Positions 20,247 to 32,257 of a stretch of DNA of 64,000 nt are shown here, in pieces. The translations under genes and the position numbers were made by a program. Position 1 is the stretch's first letter; each line of letters starts with the position of its first letter. A model generated the notes under the pieces. That model saw only the letters and a program-made list of their open reading frames with translations. It was not told the origin of the DNA and did not search any database. Source of the stretch: Isoetes taiwanensis (Eukaryota; Streptophyta; Lycopodiopsida; Isoetales; Isoetaceae); NCBI GenBank assembly GCA_021234155.1, contig JAJEKV010000031.1, positions 7,144,748 through 7,208,747 of the forward strand, read 5' to 3'.

Positions 20247-23229
20247 CTTAAGGGTCATATAATCTCTACTAAGAATATAACGACCACCCCGGGCAAACTT
20301 TATAGCAGATATAGATGTAATTATCTCTGTGAAGAATGATCTTGAGCCAAGTGCTTCTTGCTCCTCAAATCTACAATAGAAATATATAATAATCAAACAC
20401 AGGCACTGACGCTCTTAACTGTAAAGCAGAAAAGATGCTTTACAACTTTGCATGCATATCATATAAAGCTGATTGCCGCATGTCTATGAGGTGAATGGTT
20501 CCTTTCGAACTACTATAAGCTAAAGTGTTGCAATGGAGGGGATGAAATCCAGCCGAGGTTATCACCTCTGAAATAGAGCAAGAGTGAATCAGAATCTTGT
20601 TTTCATGTAACAATTGAATAATCAACACAAAACTACAAAGTGTGACAGACTGCAAATTGACATATGACATCCAACTACAAAGAGATGTTGTATGACATCA
20701 AGGATGCATTACCAGTAAGGTCCTCCATATTTGCAGGCTTAATATCAACAATGTTGAAACTCTGATCACCGATCTCCAGATTCCAAAGATTAATCCGTCA
20801 GTCGTCAACTGATATGAACGTTTCACAATCACTGTAATGCACAATGTGATCTTTTAAAACATACAACTAACATATATATAATCAAAAGTGCTAAAAACAA
20901 CAAGAAACAAGTACAATTGAGGATGGTACATCCTCCGGAGGGTAAGAATGTACCTATTGTTAGATATTGAATTGATATAGTAGGTATGAGCATTAGCATA
21001 GACTCTCCTATAACGAGCAAAAAGAGCTACCTCACTGGTACTTACCTGCTTAGAAAACAACAATGTTAACATATATTAGGCAAGACAGCGAAGACAGCAT
21101 AGCCACCAGAACACAAAGATAAAGATATGTAGATATGTATACATACAACACAAAGGACAGCAAGAGACAACAATACAACTACCGTAGGCAAATGTAAGGA
21201 TGGAATGCCTTCAGGTATAAATGCAAATTCTCTTTCTGATGAAACCTCAGAAGATTTGTAGAAAGGGCTGGAAGAGTTATAGTGCAAATAAGGTTAAAAC
21301 ATTCAGCTGGCTTATAATCCATCAAGGATTAGTGACAAACTGGAAAAGAGCTAAGTTTAATACAGCTACCTCAAAGTTGTGTCCTATGGGATGTGGAGAG
21401 GTAGAAACCTCAAATCGTGTGTTCCAGTGTAAATTTATCAAAGAATTCTGGAGTTGGACAGCTCAGGTCAACAAAGGTGCAAGTGGGGAAGGAGGACTCA
21501 TTCAGTTCTTAGATACAGACAATAGATTGTTGAATACTACAAGGTCACTAGGATGTTGGGCAGTTTGGAAACATAGGAACAGGGTGGCTATACAACAGAA
21601 AAAACCGAATTTGATTTGGCTCAAGCAAACCTTTCTCACAGAGCTTAAGAACACAGCAGTAGCTCATAAATCACTGAAAGGAAAAAACTATGATAGAGAT
21701 TGGACAGCTTTGGGTAGATTTCAGGGATTTTATGAATTTTTTGTAACCAGTCTAACTAGTGGTGATGATATTTTACACAGATGCTATGAGGAGGCTGAAT
21801 AGATACAGAGCTTCAGATCGAGGAATGGGAGTTGCTGAGGACTCAGAAAATGAAGACTCGAATCTGGATGGGGTCGAAGAAGAAGACATCTTCATACAGC
21901 TCAAACAAGAAATGATCCATGCCTCTGCTTTAAAGAAGATCTTTAAAGAAGATTCTCAAACGACCCGAGGCTTGGAGACATAATAATTTGAGGCCATTCT
22001 TCATGAATCTTTATCATAAATGGCAGCAAAAAAGAGAAGCCCATGTACTCCTGCTGTTGGACTTCACAAATTACCCGGTGGCTAAACTCGACCTGCTGCT
22101 AAACATCTTGGGAAGAAACAGAGTCTCTGATCTCACCTTACAGGACCTGATTGAGGCACAGCAGTAGCCTACTGAACTTTAGTTGTTTGATAGTTGTCTT
22201 ATATTTTTGAGTACTTCCACTTAACTTATATCAGTCTTAGACTGTATTTTTGTTCACAATCCTCTCATGAGGAATGTGTATTTGACATTATGCTAGAAAA
22301 GTATACTAGTGATAGTATACTTAGGATTATGTAAATCATCTTTATGAATAGAAAAACACCTTACCTCCAAAAAAAAAAAAAAAAAAAAACCTCAGAAGAT
22401 TCACCCCATGATGAGACATTTTGACACTTTGAATTCAGCAAACTCGTGCCAATGGAGTTACCATTATCCAATACTGGAGTATCTACGTTAAATTTTGTTA
22501 CCTTTTTTAACTTCTCTCTGCCACCTGTTTCAAATAACCAATACTATTTAAGTAAATAAATCCAGAGAGGGACTCAAGCATATTGCCTAAAGCATACAAG
22601 TTGGAACTGAAGCACTTGAGAGAACATGCACATTCATAGACCAAAAATCACATAGCATAATCCCATTTAAGAATCACGCTTTCAATATAGTGGATGGATA
22701 AGCATCTACACTCTACTAACTAGCTAAAAGGAACTGAAATGGTTACCTTTCATCGCTTGATAGTCTTATCAATCGTCGAAAGAAGGAAATGTGAATCATT
22801 AGCCCTATGACACCGTCTTATTTTACTTATTTTTCTTCTATCTCCAAACTTTTCAAGTAATCGAACTGCACCAAAGAAAGCAATACCAATACCTAGTAGT
22901 TAAGAAGATCATGGCTCTTTCCGATGCTCCTTTTAAACATAACGCTAATCCTAAACTTTACAGAGATATCATATCTCTGGTTCATGACTCTGAAATTCTG
23001 TCGAATATCGATATTCTGGGTGCCTGGGTAAGGGATAATCTGACCTTCCTAGTTGTCTGCAAATTCGCAGTTCAAAAGAGAGATCAAAATATTATTTAAA
23101 CATATGTACCAATCCAAATGCATATGATAAATAGAAGAAAGTATCATACATCCTTGCCATCGGCCCTCTCAAATAAAACAACGCGTCCTCCACGATCTCC
23201 AGTTGCTAAAGCCCCAAAAAATTGTGATG
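20247..23229 (-). pseudogene. PP2A regulatory subunit B (B55-type WD repeat), partial pseudogene
   Basis: Seven exons read in order on the minus strand match the plant B55 scaffold: 23229-23150 (ATGDRGGRVVLFER), 22865-22747 (FDYLKSLEIEE, FLLSTIDKTIK), 22517-21184 (split by a LINE), 21034-20954 (RRVYANAHTYYINSIS), 20831-20713 (CETFISVDD, LWNLEI), 20567-20444 ([20 protein letters not shown]) and 20370-20247 ([15 protein letters not shown]). B55 proteins are seven-blade propellers that direct PP2A to substrates. Splice sites are mostly intact, and exon phases match where checked. Disabling changes are TGA for the Leu after DD in the CETFIS exon, TGA for the usual Trp after KTIK, and a 1-nt loss after LEIEEK. 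The N-terminus and the blades after RDYMTLK were not found. Confidence 0.88.
21257..22387 (+). mobile_element. 5'-truncated LINE (non-LTR retrotransposon) with poly(A)
   Basis: The insert is flanked by a direct repeat AACCTCAGAAGATT (21243-21256 and 22388-22401; one more A may belong) and ends in a poly(A) run at about 22369-22387, as expected for target-primed reverse transcription. Its 5' part encodes a reverse-transcriptase zinc-binding domain (KVKTFSWLIIHQGL, CPMGCGEVET, RVFQCKFIKEFW) up to a stop at 21802. A second acidic open frame runs to 21983. The reverse transcriptase itself is missing. The insertion interrupts a PP2A B55 exon. Confidence 0.92.
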
Positions 23230-23983
23230 CTGATGTTTAGAAACCTGGCGCCGTTTGGGCTTTAAAAGAATATCCAGAATATTGTCTAAGCTCTGCCTTA
23301 CCTTGCTTTCTTAACTCGACATTCAGCATTCACCATCTCCCTACCGCCTGCACTACCCTGCCTGCCAGACCCTACACGCCCGGAAACCCTCCAAAGGATT
23401 ATCTTCTAGACAGTTCAGAAACCCCTCCCATTTGCTAAGATCCTGCTAAAATACTGAAAGCCTTCGTATAATCCACATGAATTAGTTACGATCACTCTGC
23501 TGAATGTTTGAAACAAAGTTTCGGTTAGCCGGTTTGCACAGCGCCGCCCAGCAACACTGGCGACCGCCAATTTACAGGCAACAGGAAGTTTGGAGCAGTT
23601 TCTAACATATTCTAGGTATATTCTAGCATATACTTAGAATATGCTGGAAACCCCAAGAGGGAGGGCTTGCCCCCTAGGGGCAACCCAAAAACCCTGGAAA
23701 TCGTCTATATCGAACCTTATCTCATCGCTAGGGTTTGCCCTGCGGGCAACCCACTATCAACCTACGAAGTCGCTAGGAAGAAATCAGGCCGGCATTTCTT
23801 TTATGTAGACAGCTTTCTCTGACCCATGACCAGTTATGGACTCTTGGGCGCCTTGCGTCTTTCGGAAATGGCGGCCATTGAACAATATAGAATTCAACGA
23901 GCATTACTTAAGAAACCCATTGTGCCATTCTGCAAATGCATCAGAAAACCTTACAGAGTTCGAAAAGCACATCCGCAACTGCA
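23230..23983. other. intergenic between PP2A pseudogene and LRR gene
   Basis: No gene is supported. An AT-rich motif with repeated TATTCTAG and ATATGC halves (23605-23650) can fold back on itself. This stretch should contain the LRR gene promoter, but no element is distinctive. Confidence 0.45.
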
Positions 23984-25861
23984 ATGTTTCCTTCATTCAA
24001 GCATTGGCTTCAAGCCTTACTTATTGCATTTCTCTTGGCCCCTTCCTTGGGCAGTGCAGCAAATGCCCTTTGTAAAAAGAGTGATAATGATGCTCTTTTG
24101 GGTTTCAAATCTAGCCTTATCTCTAGCTCTGAAGTTCTTCCATTGTGGACAAATACTGTTGCCTGTTGTCAATGGCAGGGAGTTTCATGCAACAGGTGAT
24201 TGCTCTTCTTTCAATTTACGTGTTTGTGTAGATGTGAGATTAAGCTCTAAATTCTAGTATTCTCTTTTTCTGACATGGTTGCATTTTCATCTTTTTACAT
24301 CTTAGCTTACTTTTGAAAAATTATTGCTGAAATACCTTTTTCTTAACAGCAATGGAAGCATCATTGGCTTGAGCCTATCTAGTTCCAAGTCCAAGCTCAG
24401 TATGGATAAAACCAAGTCTTTCAATCCTGTTAGCAAATACTTAGTGCGTGTTAAATCACTTCAACTACTAGACTTGTCAAATGTGGATCTGTACTCATGG
24501 CCATCAGGACTGTCTCAATTGTCGCAGCTCAGACTTCTTAACTTGAGCAGCACAAGAATTGAGAACATCACTGACATGCCAAAAGATTTGGCCAGGCTTC
24601 AAAAGCTCGAGCAAATAGATTTGAGCCGCAACTTGAACTCTGGTATCAAAGAGGACATTATCAGCGTCTTATGCGGCCTTAAAAATCTTAACCTTATATC
24701 TCTGTCGTCTGCTCAGCTGAACACAATTCCAAGGTGCTTATCCCAACTCTTCAACTTGACATACCTTGATCTGTCCGTAGTCTCTCTTTTTGCTATACCA
24801 ACCTATATTAACAAGTTTTCGAATCTCAAATATCTCAACTTAAGAGGCAATAGTTTTATTAACCAAAAAATACCACTGCAGCTTTGCAATCTAAAAAGTC
24901 TGGACTATTTAGAACTTGCTAACAATGGTCTAACTGGAAGCATTCCAGCCTGCATAGGACAGCTAACAAATTTGACAGAGCTGAGTGTAGGATATTGTGG
25001 GTTGGATGGAAAGATACCAGAGAGTATTGCCAATCTTACTAAGCTCAGAAGGCTAAACCTTCAAGGAAATAACTTTGTAGGGCCTATTCCTTCCTGGCTA
25101 GGTCTTCTAACAAATCTGGAGTATCTTAATCTTAATGGCCCTGTGTTTATGGAGATAGAACAACCTTATGATCCTAAAGGTGCTCTGTATACTGGAAATA
25201 TTCCAGAGTCTATAGGCAACTTGGTTAAACTGCGTTACTTTATGGTGGAAGGAAATTTATTAACAGGTTCTATTCCTTCAAGTTTTGCCAAGCTGTCTAC
25301 ATTGAGACATTGCAGATTATAGGAAAAAATTTAACTGGACGCTTGCCAGATTTTAGCAAGCTGGTCAAGTTGCAATACTGTTACATAAGTGGCCGAGGAA
25401 TTACTGGCACAATTCCTGCCTCTATTGGGAACTGCACTGGGTTGCAGGAATTGGTACTGCGTAACACTTTGAGAGGTCCAATTCCAAAAACGATAGAGTA
25501 CTTGCCTAGGCTTTATTTTCTGTTTCTTGATGGTAACAAGTTGAGTGGCAGTATGCCGACGGAGTTGGGAAAACTTGGCAGCCTTCGGAGCTTGATCCTT
25601 AGAGGTAACAAGCTTGGTGGCAAGATCCCTGCACAGATTGGTAATCTTCATAAGTTAGAATACCTGGATCTTTCCGCAAATAAGTTAACAGGACAGATAC
25701 CTTTCAGCTTCCTGGACTTGAATCAACTCACAGGTCTGAACTTGTCACACAACCATCTTACAGGCGCTATTCCTCAGGGCGGTATACTTAGCAGCTTTCC
25801 TTCTTCTGCATTTGCGAGTAATGATGGCCTGTGTGGCGCCCCACTATCATCTTGCAAATAA
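23984..25861 (+). pseudogene. LRR receptor-like protein, two exons, one frameshift
   Basis: Exon 1 (23984-24195) encodes a signal peptide (FKHWLQALLIAFLLAPSLG) and an LRR N-cap with CKKSDNDALLGFKSSL and CCQWQGVSC. An intron at 24196-24349 joins phase 2 to AGC. Exon 2 holds about 18 plant-type LRRs (LxxLxxLxLSxNxLxGxIP) and ends with a C-cap GLCGAPLSSCK. There is no transmembrane or kinase domain, so it is a secreted LRR protein or the ectodomain of a receptor-like protein. A 1-nt deletion near 25315 (expected LRHLQIIGKN) stops the first frame at 25321 and the rest continues in the next frame. A sequencing error is possible. The giant MULE begins 18 bp after the stop. Confidence 0.85.
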
Positions 25862-25879
25862 CAAAAGCTTGTATACTTT

Positions 25880-26206
25880 GAACCCCCGTATTTGGAGTCC
25901 GGGATCCGGTCTTTCCGGACAGATTTGTCTCGGTATTTCTGGACTCCCGTGATCAGCCACGCCATGCCCATCAGAACGCGATGGGAGCCATCAACCCGGC
26001 CATCCCATTCCCGCATGCATCCGATGCCATTCGGGCATGCATCTGAACTGCGCGGTTCAACCGCGCATGAGCAAACCAGGGTCTGCTGCCCTGGTACTTC
26101 ATTCTCACAAGTGTGGCAGGTCCGTGGTACCTGCGGGCAGGTGCATTCAAGAGGGCCACTTTTGAACGGACGTGAGGTGGGCGGGCGGGAACGGAACTGG
26201 CCATGG
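25880..26206 (+). repeat. left terminal inverted repeat of the MULE
   Basis: The outer 290 bases align with the reverse complement of 45895-46184 with scattered substitutions and small indels. Beyond that the alignment loosens but a GGAACGGAA(C/T)TGG segment is still shared. The TIR contains CGGTATTTCTGG, the core of the internal arrays, and a palindromic GCGCGGTTCAACCGCGC segment near 26048-26064. Confidence 0.93.
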
Positions 26207-26590
26207 TTTTTCTGGCCATGGGTAACATGGTATTTCTTGCCTGGAGTGACATGGTATTTCTGTCCATGAATAACATGGTATTTCTGGCGATGACCACTGA
26301 GGTTAACACAACATAAGTTGTTTTAGAGCAATACAACTATTGCCACCTAAAAATTGACATAGTCCTAAGGCTGTGACAACATAAAATGTTTTACATCAAT
26401 AGAACTATTAAACTTTGACTAGACCATTGTATTTCTTGCCATGGCATTTCTTGCCATGGTACCATTGTATTTCCAGACATACACAGCCCATGGTATTTCT
26501 TGCCATAGACCATGGTATTTCTTGCCATGGTACCATGGTATTTCTTGCCATAGACCATGGTATTTCCAGACATAGACCATGGAATTGAGA
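26202..26590. repeat. left subterminal array of CATGGTATTTCTGGCC-like units
   Basis: Roughly ten units of CATGGTATTTCT(G/T)GCCATGG occur just inside the left TIR in two groups (26202-26290 and 26424-26582). The core GGTATTTCTGG is also in the TIR itself. Units pair with one another, since CCATGG and GGTATTTCTGGCC have complementary neighbours. Subterminal binding-site arrays are known in several DNA transposons; a role here is inferred. Confidence 0.85.
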
Positions 26591-26901
26591 TATTACTAGG
26601 AATTTCAGGTATTTCAGGGCCGTGAAAGCTTTGTTTATGATATTCTCAAACATTCTGGTATATGTCAATTTCTGTCATCTGGCCTGGCCTGTCAGAACTA
26701 TCATCATCTGATTTTTAAATTGGGGCGTATCTAATGATCTGACAATAGTTGTCCTGCCCAAAAACACCTATCTGTTGTACCAGAGCACTGTTTCAAAAAA
26801 ACAGGGCTGTTGTATCAGTGCAGTGCACTCTTTCGAAAAAACAGGGCTGCGGGTCTGCGCTATTGTGGATCGATTCCGGCGATTCTTGAAAGGGCGGAGC
26901 T
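26591..26901. other. spacer before the C2H2 gene
   Basis: No gene. A repeated GTACCAGAGCACTGTTTCAAAA / GTATCAGTGCAGTGCACTCTTTCGAAA-like pair near 26777 and 26812 lies directly upstream of the C2H2 open frame and includes two CAGGGCTG boxes. Confidence 0.4.
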
Positions 26902-27639
26902 ATGGCGGCTTCCGGTTCCGGTTATGGCGGTAGAGCAGGCGGAGCTATGGCGGCTTCCGGTTCCGGCAGTACAGCAGGTGCCCAAGGGCCAGGTTCAGAA
27001 AAAGGGAGTGAGGATGATAGTGGGAGCTCATCCTACTTCTATTCGTCAGGGGAAATCTCCGCAGAGGAAGGGGATGAAGCAGATTGGTCAAGAGGAATGG
27101 AAGTGGAAAGTGAGGAAGAAGAGGGAGATCCGGAGGATAGTGATCCGGATTATGTTGTAGAAGAGAATGAGGACAATGTTGGCAAGGAAGGAGATGATGC
27201 AATGAAGGAGATGATGCAAGCAGCCCGGGCTCGGGCTCTGAAAGCCAAGGCAAAGGCAAAGGAGGAAAAACAGATAACTCCTTTGCATCCGAGCTCATTG
27301 AGAGTGATCAAGAAAGTGAAGCGGACAGAGAGGGTCAGCCCAATTCGGGGGAAACCCATGCCTTCTGAAGTGGTAGCAGCCTACTCAGATGAGGACTCGG
27401 AGATCGACGAGGCGGCTTGGGAACGCAGGTATTACTACAGTAGGAAGAAGGCAAAGCATATTTGTTTGTTTCATGGTTGTGTATGGTCATCTGTAAAAAA
27501 GCAGAGGCTGCAGGAGCACCTTCTTAAGGTGCATGAATGGGACGTTATTGTAGAAGGCGCTCCTAAGGGTAGAAAAAGGCTTCCTGTAGTGAAGCAAAAG
27601 AGAAGGGAAGGTCTGACACATGCAAAGAATACTTCTTGA
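26902..27639 (+). CDS. acidic protein with one C2H2-like zinc finger, MULE cargo
   Basis: The 245-residue open frame starts with two copies of MAASGSG-type sequence, continues through an acidic serine-rich region (about residues 35-100), a lysine/alanine helix (KAKAKAKEEK) and a basic stretch, and ends with a finger-like C-x4-C-x12-H-x4-H (ICLFHGC to HLLKVH, about residues 191-216). It suggests a nucleic-acid-binding nuclear protein. The duplicated start reflects a 36-bp DNA repeat (GGAGCTATGGCGGCTTCCGG twice). It has no stop within and reads as a full gene, yet expression is unknown. It could be the first part of a longer gene continuing to 28060. Confidence 0.6.
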   Translation: MAASGSGYGGRAGGAMAASGSGSTAGAQGPGSEKGSEDDSGSSSYFYSSGEISAEEGDEADWSRGMEVESEEEEGDPEDSDPDYVVEENEDNVGKEGDDAMKEMMQAARARALKAKAKAKEEKQITPLHPSSLRVIKKVKRTERVSPIRGKPMPSEVVAAYSDEDSEIDEAAWERRYYYSRKKAKHICLFHGCVWSSVKKQRLQEHLLKVHEWDVIVEGAPKGRKRLPVVKQKRREGLTHAKNTS

Positions 27640-28060
27640 GGAATGCCTTCGATCCTAATACAAGTACAAGGTGAATCTGCATGCATTTTTGAAGAGATGT
27701 CTGAACTAGCTTTGGGTTGTGGTCGGGCTATGCCGGAGAACATTCCGCATGGTGAGGAGAAGGAGAAAACTTTGGTGCAATATGCCGAGGATTATGTTGC
27801 TCCTGAGGAAGCCGGAGGGGAGAGAGAATGAAAGAACAAAAATTGCACAAGATGAGAGGTACATTGCACGTAATTATGGCCCGGATGAGGTGGACAGAAA
27901 AGATTGGGTGGACCAAGAAGCTTTGGGTAATTTAGAGGTATGCAAGGAGGGATTGCAGCACGGTTACTTCACTGTGGCAGATTTAAGCATAATTTCATTA
28001 ATTGTGGACTTTGGTCGAGTCCATATGACTCCCAAATGTACCCCGATTTTTAGAAAATAA
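27640..28060 (+). pseudogene. continuation of cargo coding sequence in shifted frame
   Basis: Directly after the C2H2 frame, a frame from 27643 to 27831 and then a second frame to 28060 read through continuous protein-like sequence (ERTKIAQDERYIARNYGPDE, VCKEGLQHGYFTVADL). This suggests one longer ancestral product with one or two frameshifts. No domain is recognised. Confidence 0.4.
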
Positions 28061-31000
28061 GGGTTTTATTTAGAGGAATGATGCAAATTTTCAAATGTGT
28101 GCGGTAGGTGGGATGGCGTGCCTTGTATCTATAAAGCACAAAAAGTGCCAACCGAAGTTTGTGTCTCGCCTAATACGTAGAGATCGTGGTCTCGCCACGC
28201 CAGAAATGCGGCATTCGCAAATGCATATAGTGTAGATTCATATTCGCAAGCCCGGTCGGGGAATGGTCCAACCAGGCAGCTATGGATTCACAATGAGCTT
28301 AAATGCGATTACCCATATCGGCCCGAGCCAATATTAGCTCATGCGAATCAAGCTTGTTGAGGTGCGTAACGAGATAAACCAAAATGGCACGTAAGAAATG
28401 AGAAGCCAACTCGTGAAGCTCATTCGTCGTGGAGAGTTGATGAAGGATGGCGATGAGCCTGGATGACCTTAGCAGGGTAGAGCTGAAGGTCGCTTGATTT
28501 CCTTTGAAACGCCATATTTACAGGCGTAAGCTCAAGAGGTTGCTGAAAATGGAGGATGTTTGGCTGCACAACACTTTCCTGGCCGTTGTTTAAGAAGCTT
28601 TACAAGAAGGAAAAGAGGCAGCGTGTGGCTCGTAATCAAACTCATCCTCGGCACTCCCTATCCGGCGGCGTAATTGGATGACCTGGCCGGATCAGATCTG
28701 CCGACAAGACATATCGAGTTCCAACCGGGGATCTAATTGCGGTGGAACCGGATATTGACCGAAACGCCCATGTTTAATATTATCTATTATTATCTATTGT
28801 CATTCTGTTCAACCTATGCTTTCGACGCATGTTGTTTAGTTGATATTATTATCTACGTAATCCATCCATGTACTCCATTCCTATGTGAATAGAATGTTTT
28901 TGTCTACATTGAGAACATCCCAATGACGCAATTTCTGAACAAGAATATCTTATTTCATGGAGGCCTCCCGAGGAAATTGGGCGCCCGCCCACTTTCCTTC
29001 CAGATGAAATTGGGCCATTTTCTTTTCGGGAATAGTCTCCTCCGTAAACCGGCGTCACCGACTATGCCCTTCGGATGGCACGAAGGTAGTTTCATGAAGG
29101 CTTCCACTTTCAGGAAAATTGGGCGCCCGCCCACTTTCCTTCTTGCAGGCAAAAGGAAAACGAGAAAACGTAGATCGAAACCAAGATAACAATCAAACAT
29201 AACAAATGTAATCATGCACAACACGGTTACATCATCATATCATATAAAGTTATGAAATACATGAGTCATAGATTGTAATTATTGGTGATTCTATTAATCT
29301 CAAAAGCCTCGCTCCGGAACCCACACAATATGGATAGTAACATGATACTTTCGTAGGGGAGTCTTTCTTTCGACCAAGAGCTATACCATACGGCCGGGAT
29401 CGAGAGAGATCCCTTTCAACTCGCAGCATAAAGATCGCCATAGGTCATAAGGCAAGTAAGGGTGTCAACATGGGGCCCGTGAAGATGGCGAGACATGGCA
29501 AATGAATGTCTTTGTGGCGTCGAATGCAGCTATATTTATAGCCAAGGAATTATTGATGACTATCAGAAGGCATTATTGGTTGTATATACGGTGTACATCC
29601 AATAATCTTTATGCATAATACCTTCAATAATGATTGTGGGTATAAATATATCTCAAACCAATTTTGACCATCAAATTTGGCCTTCGTCTAGCCATGTGGT
29701 CTCGGTCACGGTCCTGAACGTGATTCCATCAACTCGCAAGATGAATCACGAAAACTTCAAGCAAAGGCTTTGTGAAAGAGATACCCATGGAAGACCGGAT
29801 GACCACGGTCGCTCTAAATCCTCGCCATTATCCCGATCCCTTCGACGTTATCATCCATCCGATATGGAATAGAGAGCATCAAATGTACATGATAGAGAAG
29901 ATGGGGTGCTCGGTGAAAATGACTCGAAGAGTCCCCCTAAATGAACGCTTGTCATCTTGTTGTAATCGATCAAATCATCTATGAGATAAAGTATTAGTAC
30001 AACTTGTCTTCTATATGTGCAACTTGTCCAACATGTCCCGCGGAAATTGGGCTACCACTTTGCCCTTGAATGCTCATATCGATGATGCTGAAATTGGGCG
30101 GCGCCCACCAAGGGCGGGTCAGATAGGTGTACCTTATACGGTTTTTACTGCTGCGCTTAGTATGTACGCCAATAATTGACATCAATAATTTCTCACGCCT
30201 ATAAAAGCAGCTCCAATCGCATTCATCTCTCATGGCTTCCTTGCTCTGGATCGTCCGAGAACATCCGATCCTTCAAGTGCTACTTGAGTTACAACGATAT
30301 TTGCCGCTGCTATATGACCGGTGTTAGTCTTGATCCATGGCTCCAAATCAAAGCGGATGGACTGCGAGTAATTGCAGGAAGCTCACTCGTGTTGAGGTCC
30401 ACCTGTATTGGCTTCCTGATCAGCAGATCTTTGAGCTGAATGGCATCGCCTTGGCAGGCGTTGACGACGAGTGACTCTTTGTACACTCGGATATGTTAAT
30501 GCTGACAAGGATATAATAATGTTGTAAGGATGTAATAAGCATAGTCAATATTATATAATGTAACGTACCTGAGTAATTCCTGAGGGTCTGCTCTTTGATC
30601 TCCACTGTTTCTGCAGCTCCACTTCACTTCATGTTTGATGGCGCTTACTCTGCCAGTAAATTGGGCGCCCGCCCAATTTACTGCGGAGGATAGCGAAGTC
30701 AAATAAATTTAATAAAAGGCTATAGTTTGTAAGGGTTAGCCAAATTCGGCGGGCGCCCAATTTGGTTAGCAAAGTAAACTAGAGAAATTTAAGACAAGGA
30801 AATGAGTGCAACGTTATCATTTCTGAAAAAGAAGTATGAACAATTGTTATTAACATATTTCACGTATTTTCAACTCATAAGTCGCTCATTCGTCTGGAGG
30901 CACATCTTCCGAATGATCCCTACTGGGTTCTCCATGCTGGGGCTGAGGTTGTTGTGCTTTGCCTCTTTGATCAATTCCATTCTTTGCATAAAATCTTGGC

Positions 31001-32257
31001 CCCAGCCTCATTCTCATCATGTGCACCTTGATTGTCTTACTCGTGTTTCGCCACCTCTTCCTCTACATCTTGATCGCTCATCGTGTTGGGGACCACATCC
31101 TCTCCATCCCGATTGTCCCCTTCCTGTGTTTTCCATGACAACGACAGCAGTCAGCTCCCTAGCAACCTCTTCCTCGAACTTTGAGGTCGCCTCAATCATG
31201 TCCCGGTATTCACCAGTCCCGGTCCCCTCGCCAAAGCGTTGATGTTGTTTTTCTTCGCCTAAATAGTTCCAAATCCGGAGAGCCTAGGGCACGCCCTTTT
31301 TGAGTCGCACTTGAATCGCGCTCTTGTCCCCGTCTCCTGAACTGATTGCACTTCGTTTATAGTTGTAGACGAGAACGACAAGGTGTCTCGGGCGTGAAGT
31401 CGAGGTCGAGGAGCGGTTTTGGAAGTAGAGGCCTTCTTCTTTCCCTCTTTTATCTTCCTCAGAGTGCCCGAGCTCTTGATTTTTTCTCTCGCCTAACATG
31501 ACATCGAAGTTGCTCGAATATCCGCATGCTTAATTTCCAGCTTCGCCCTGCGCCTCAAAAGACAATGTTTTATAGCCCTCGCGACACGCCGCCGGCTAAA
31601 AGCACCACCTAAAAAGAAGTCGAGAACAAAGGCAACCTTCCAAAGATCAACTTCTCAGTACTAGATAGGTGCACGCCCTACTTTCCAACCGATTACGCAC
31701 CAACTCCTCCCCACTGCCGCACCCTTGTCGCACCAAGGTCGATATGACCAATAAGCCGCACGGAAAACAAATGTTAGAAACATTGATAGTCAACAAGCAA
31801 ATTGGGCGCCCAATTTAAAATGCATACCCGCCGCACACTCGCGATCGTGCAAATTCTTTTCGATGTCCTGCTTTTTCTCAGAAATGCTTGGGAAACTTAG
31901 CATATTGCTTTGATGGTCGGAATTGGCTAAGCAAATATTTATTTCAGACTGATGGCGAGCCGTGCGCCTCTCGGCAACATACATTAGCGGAGACAAGACA
32001 TTGCAACTCTCGAACTCTAGAGGTAGTCGCAGCTACGGCGGGGTCTGGTAGGAACCAACCCAAACACGCCTGCCACCGCCTATTGTCTTCATGGCGGATA
32101 GGCACTCATTGAGGCGGTGCGGGGTAATAAATATAGCTACCCAAAGAAAGCCGCTGGTCCGTCATCGTGGCTTAGCTGGTCAAGGAATTTTTCATAATCT
32201 TCCTTTGGCCATTTCTTCAGATATCTCGAAGTCGCATCCAATGAAGCGGGCCGGTGT
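28061..32257. other. MULE interior, degraded sequence with hairpins
   Basis: Open frames are short and broken. The region includes the left part of palindrome family C and decayed, partly coding-looking sequence (28100-28760 plus, 31000-31500 minus) I cannot assign. The minus strand near 31284-31500 is lysine/serine-rich and could be the 3' continuation of the antisense ParB-like relative. Confidence 0.4.

Noticed and set aside
22911-23099. 62-residue plus-strand open frame inside the PP2A pseudogene
   Set aside because: It lies in what must be an intron of the minus-strand gene; no homology recognised and no support as a gene.
25970-26336. Open frames on both strands of the left TIR and their mirror images at 45758-46215
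   Set aside because: They are the same inverted repeat read four ways; GC-rich TIR sequence keeps frames open.
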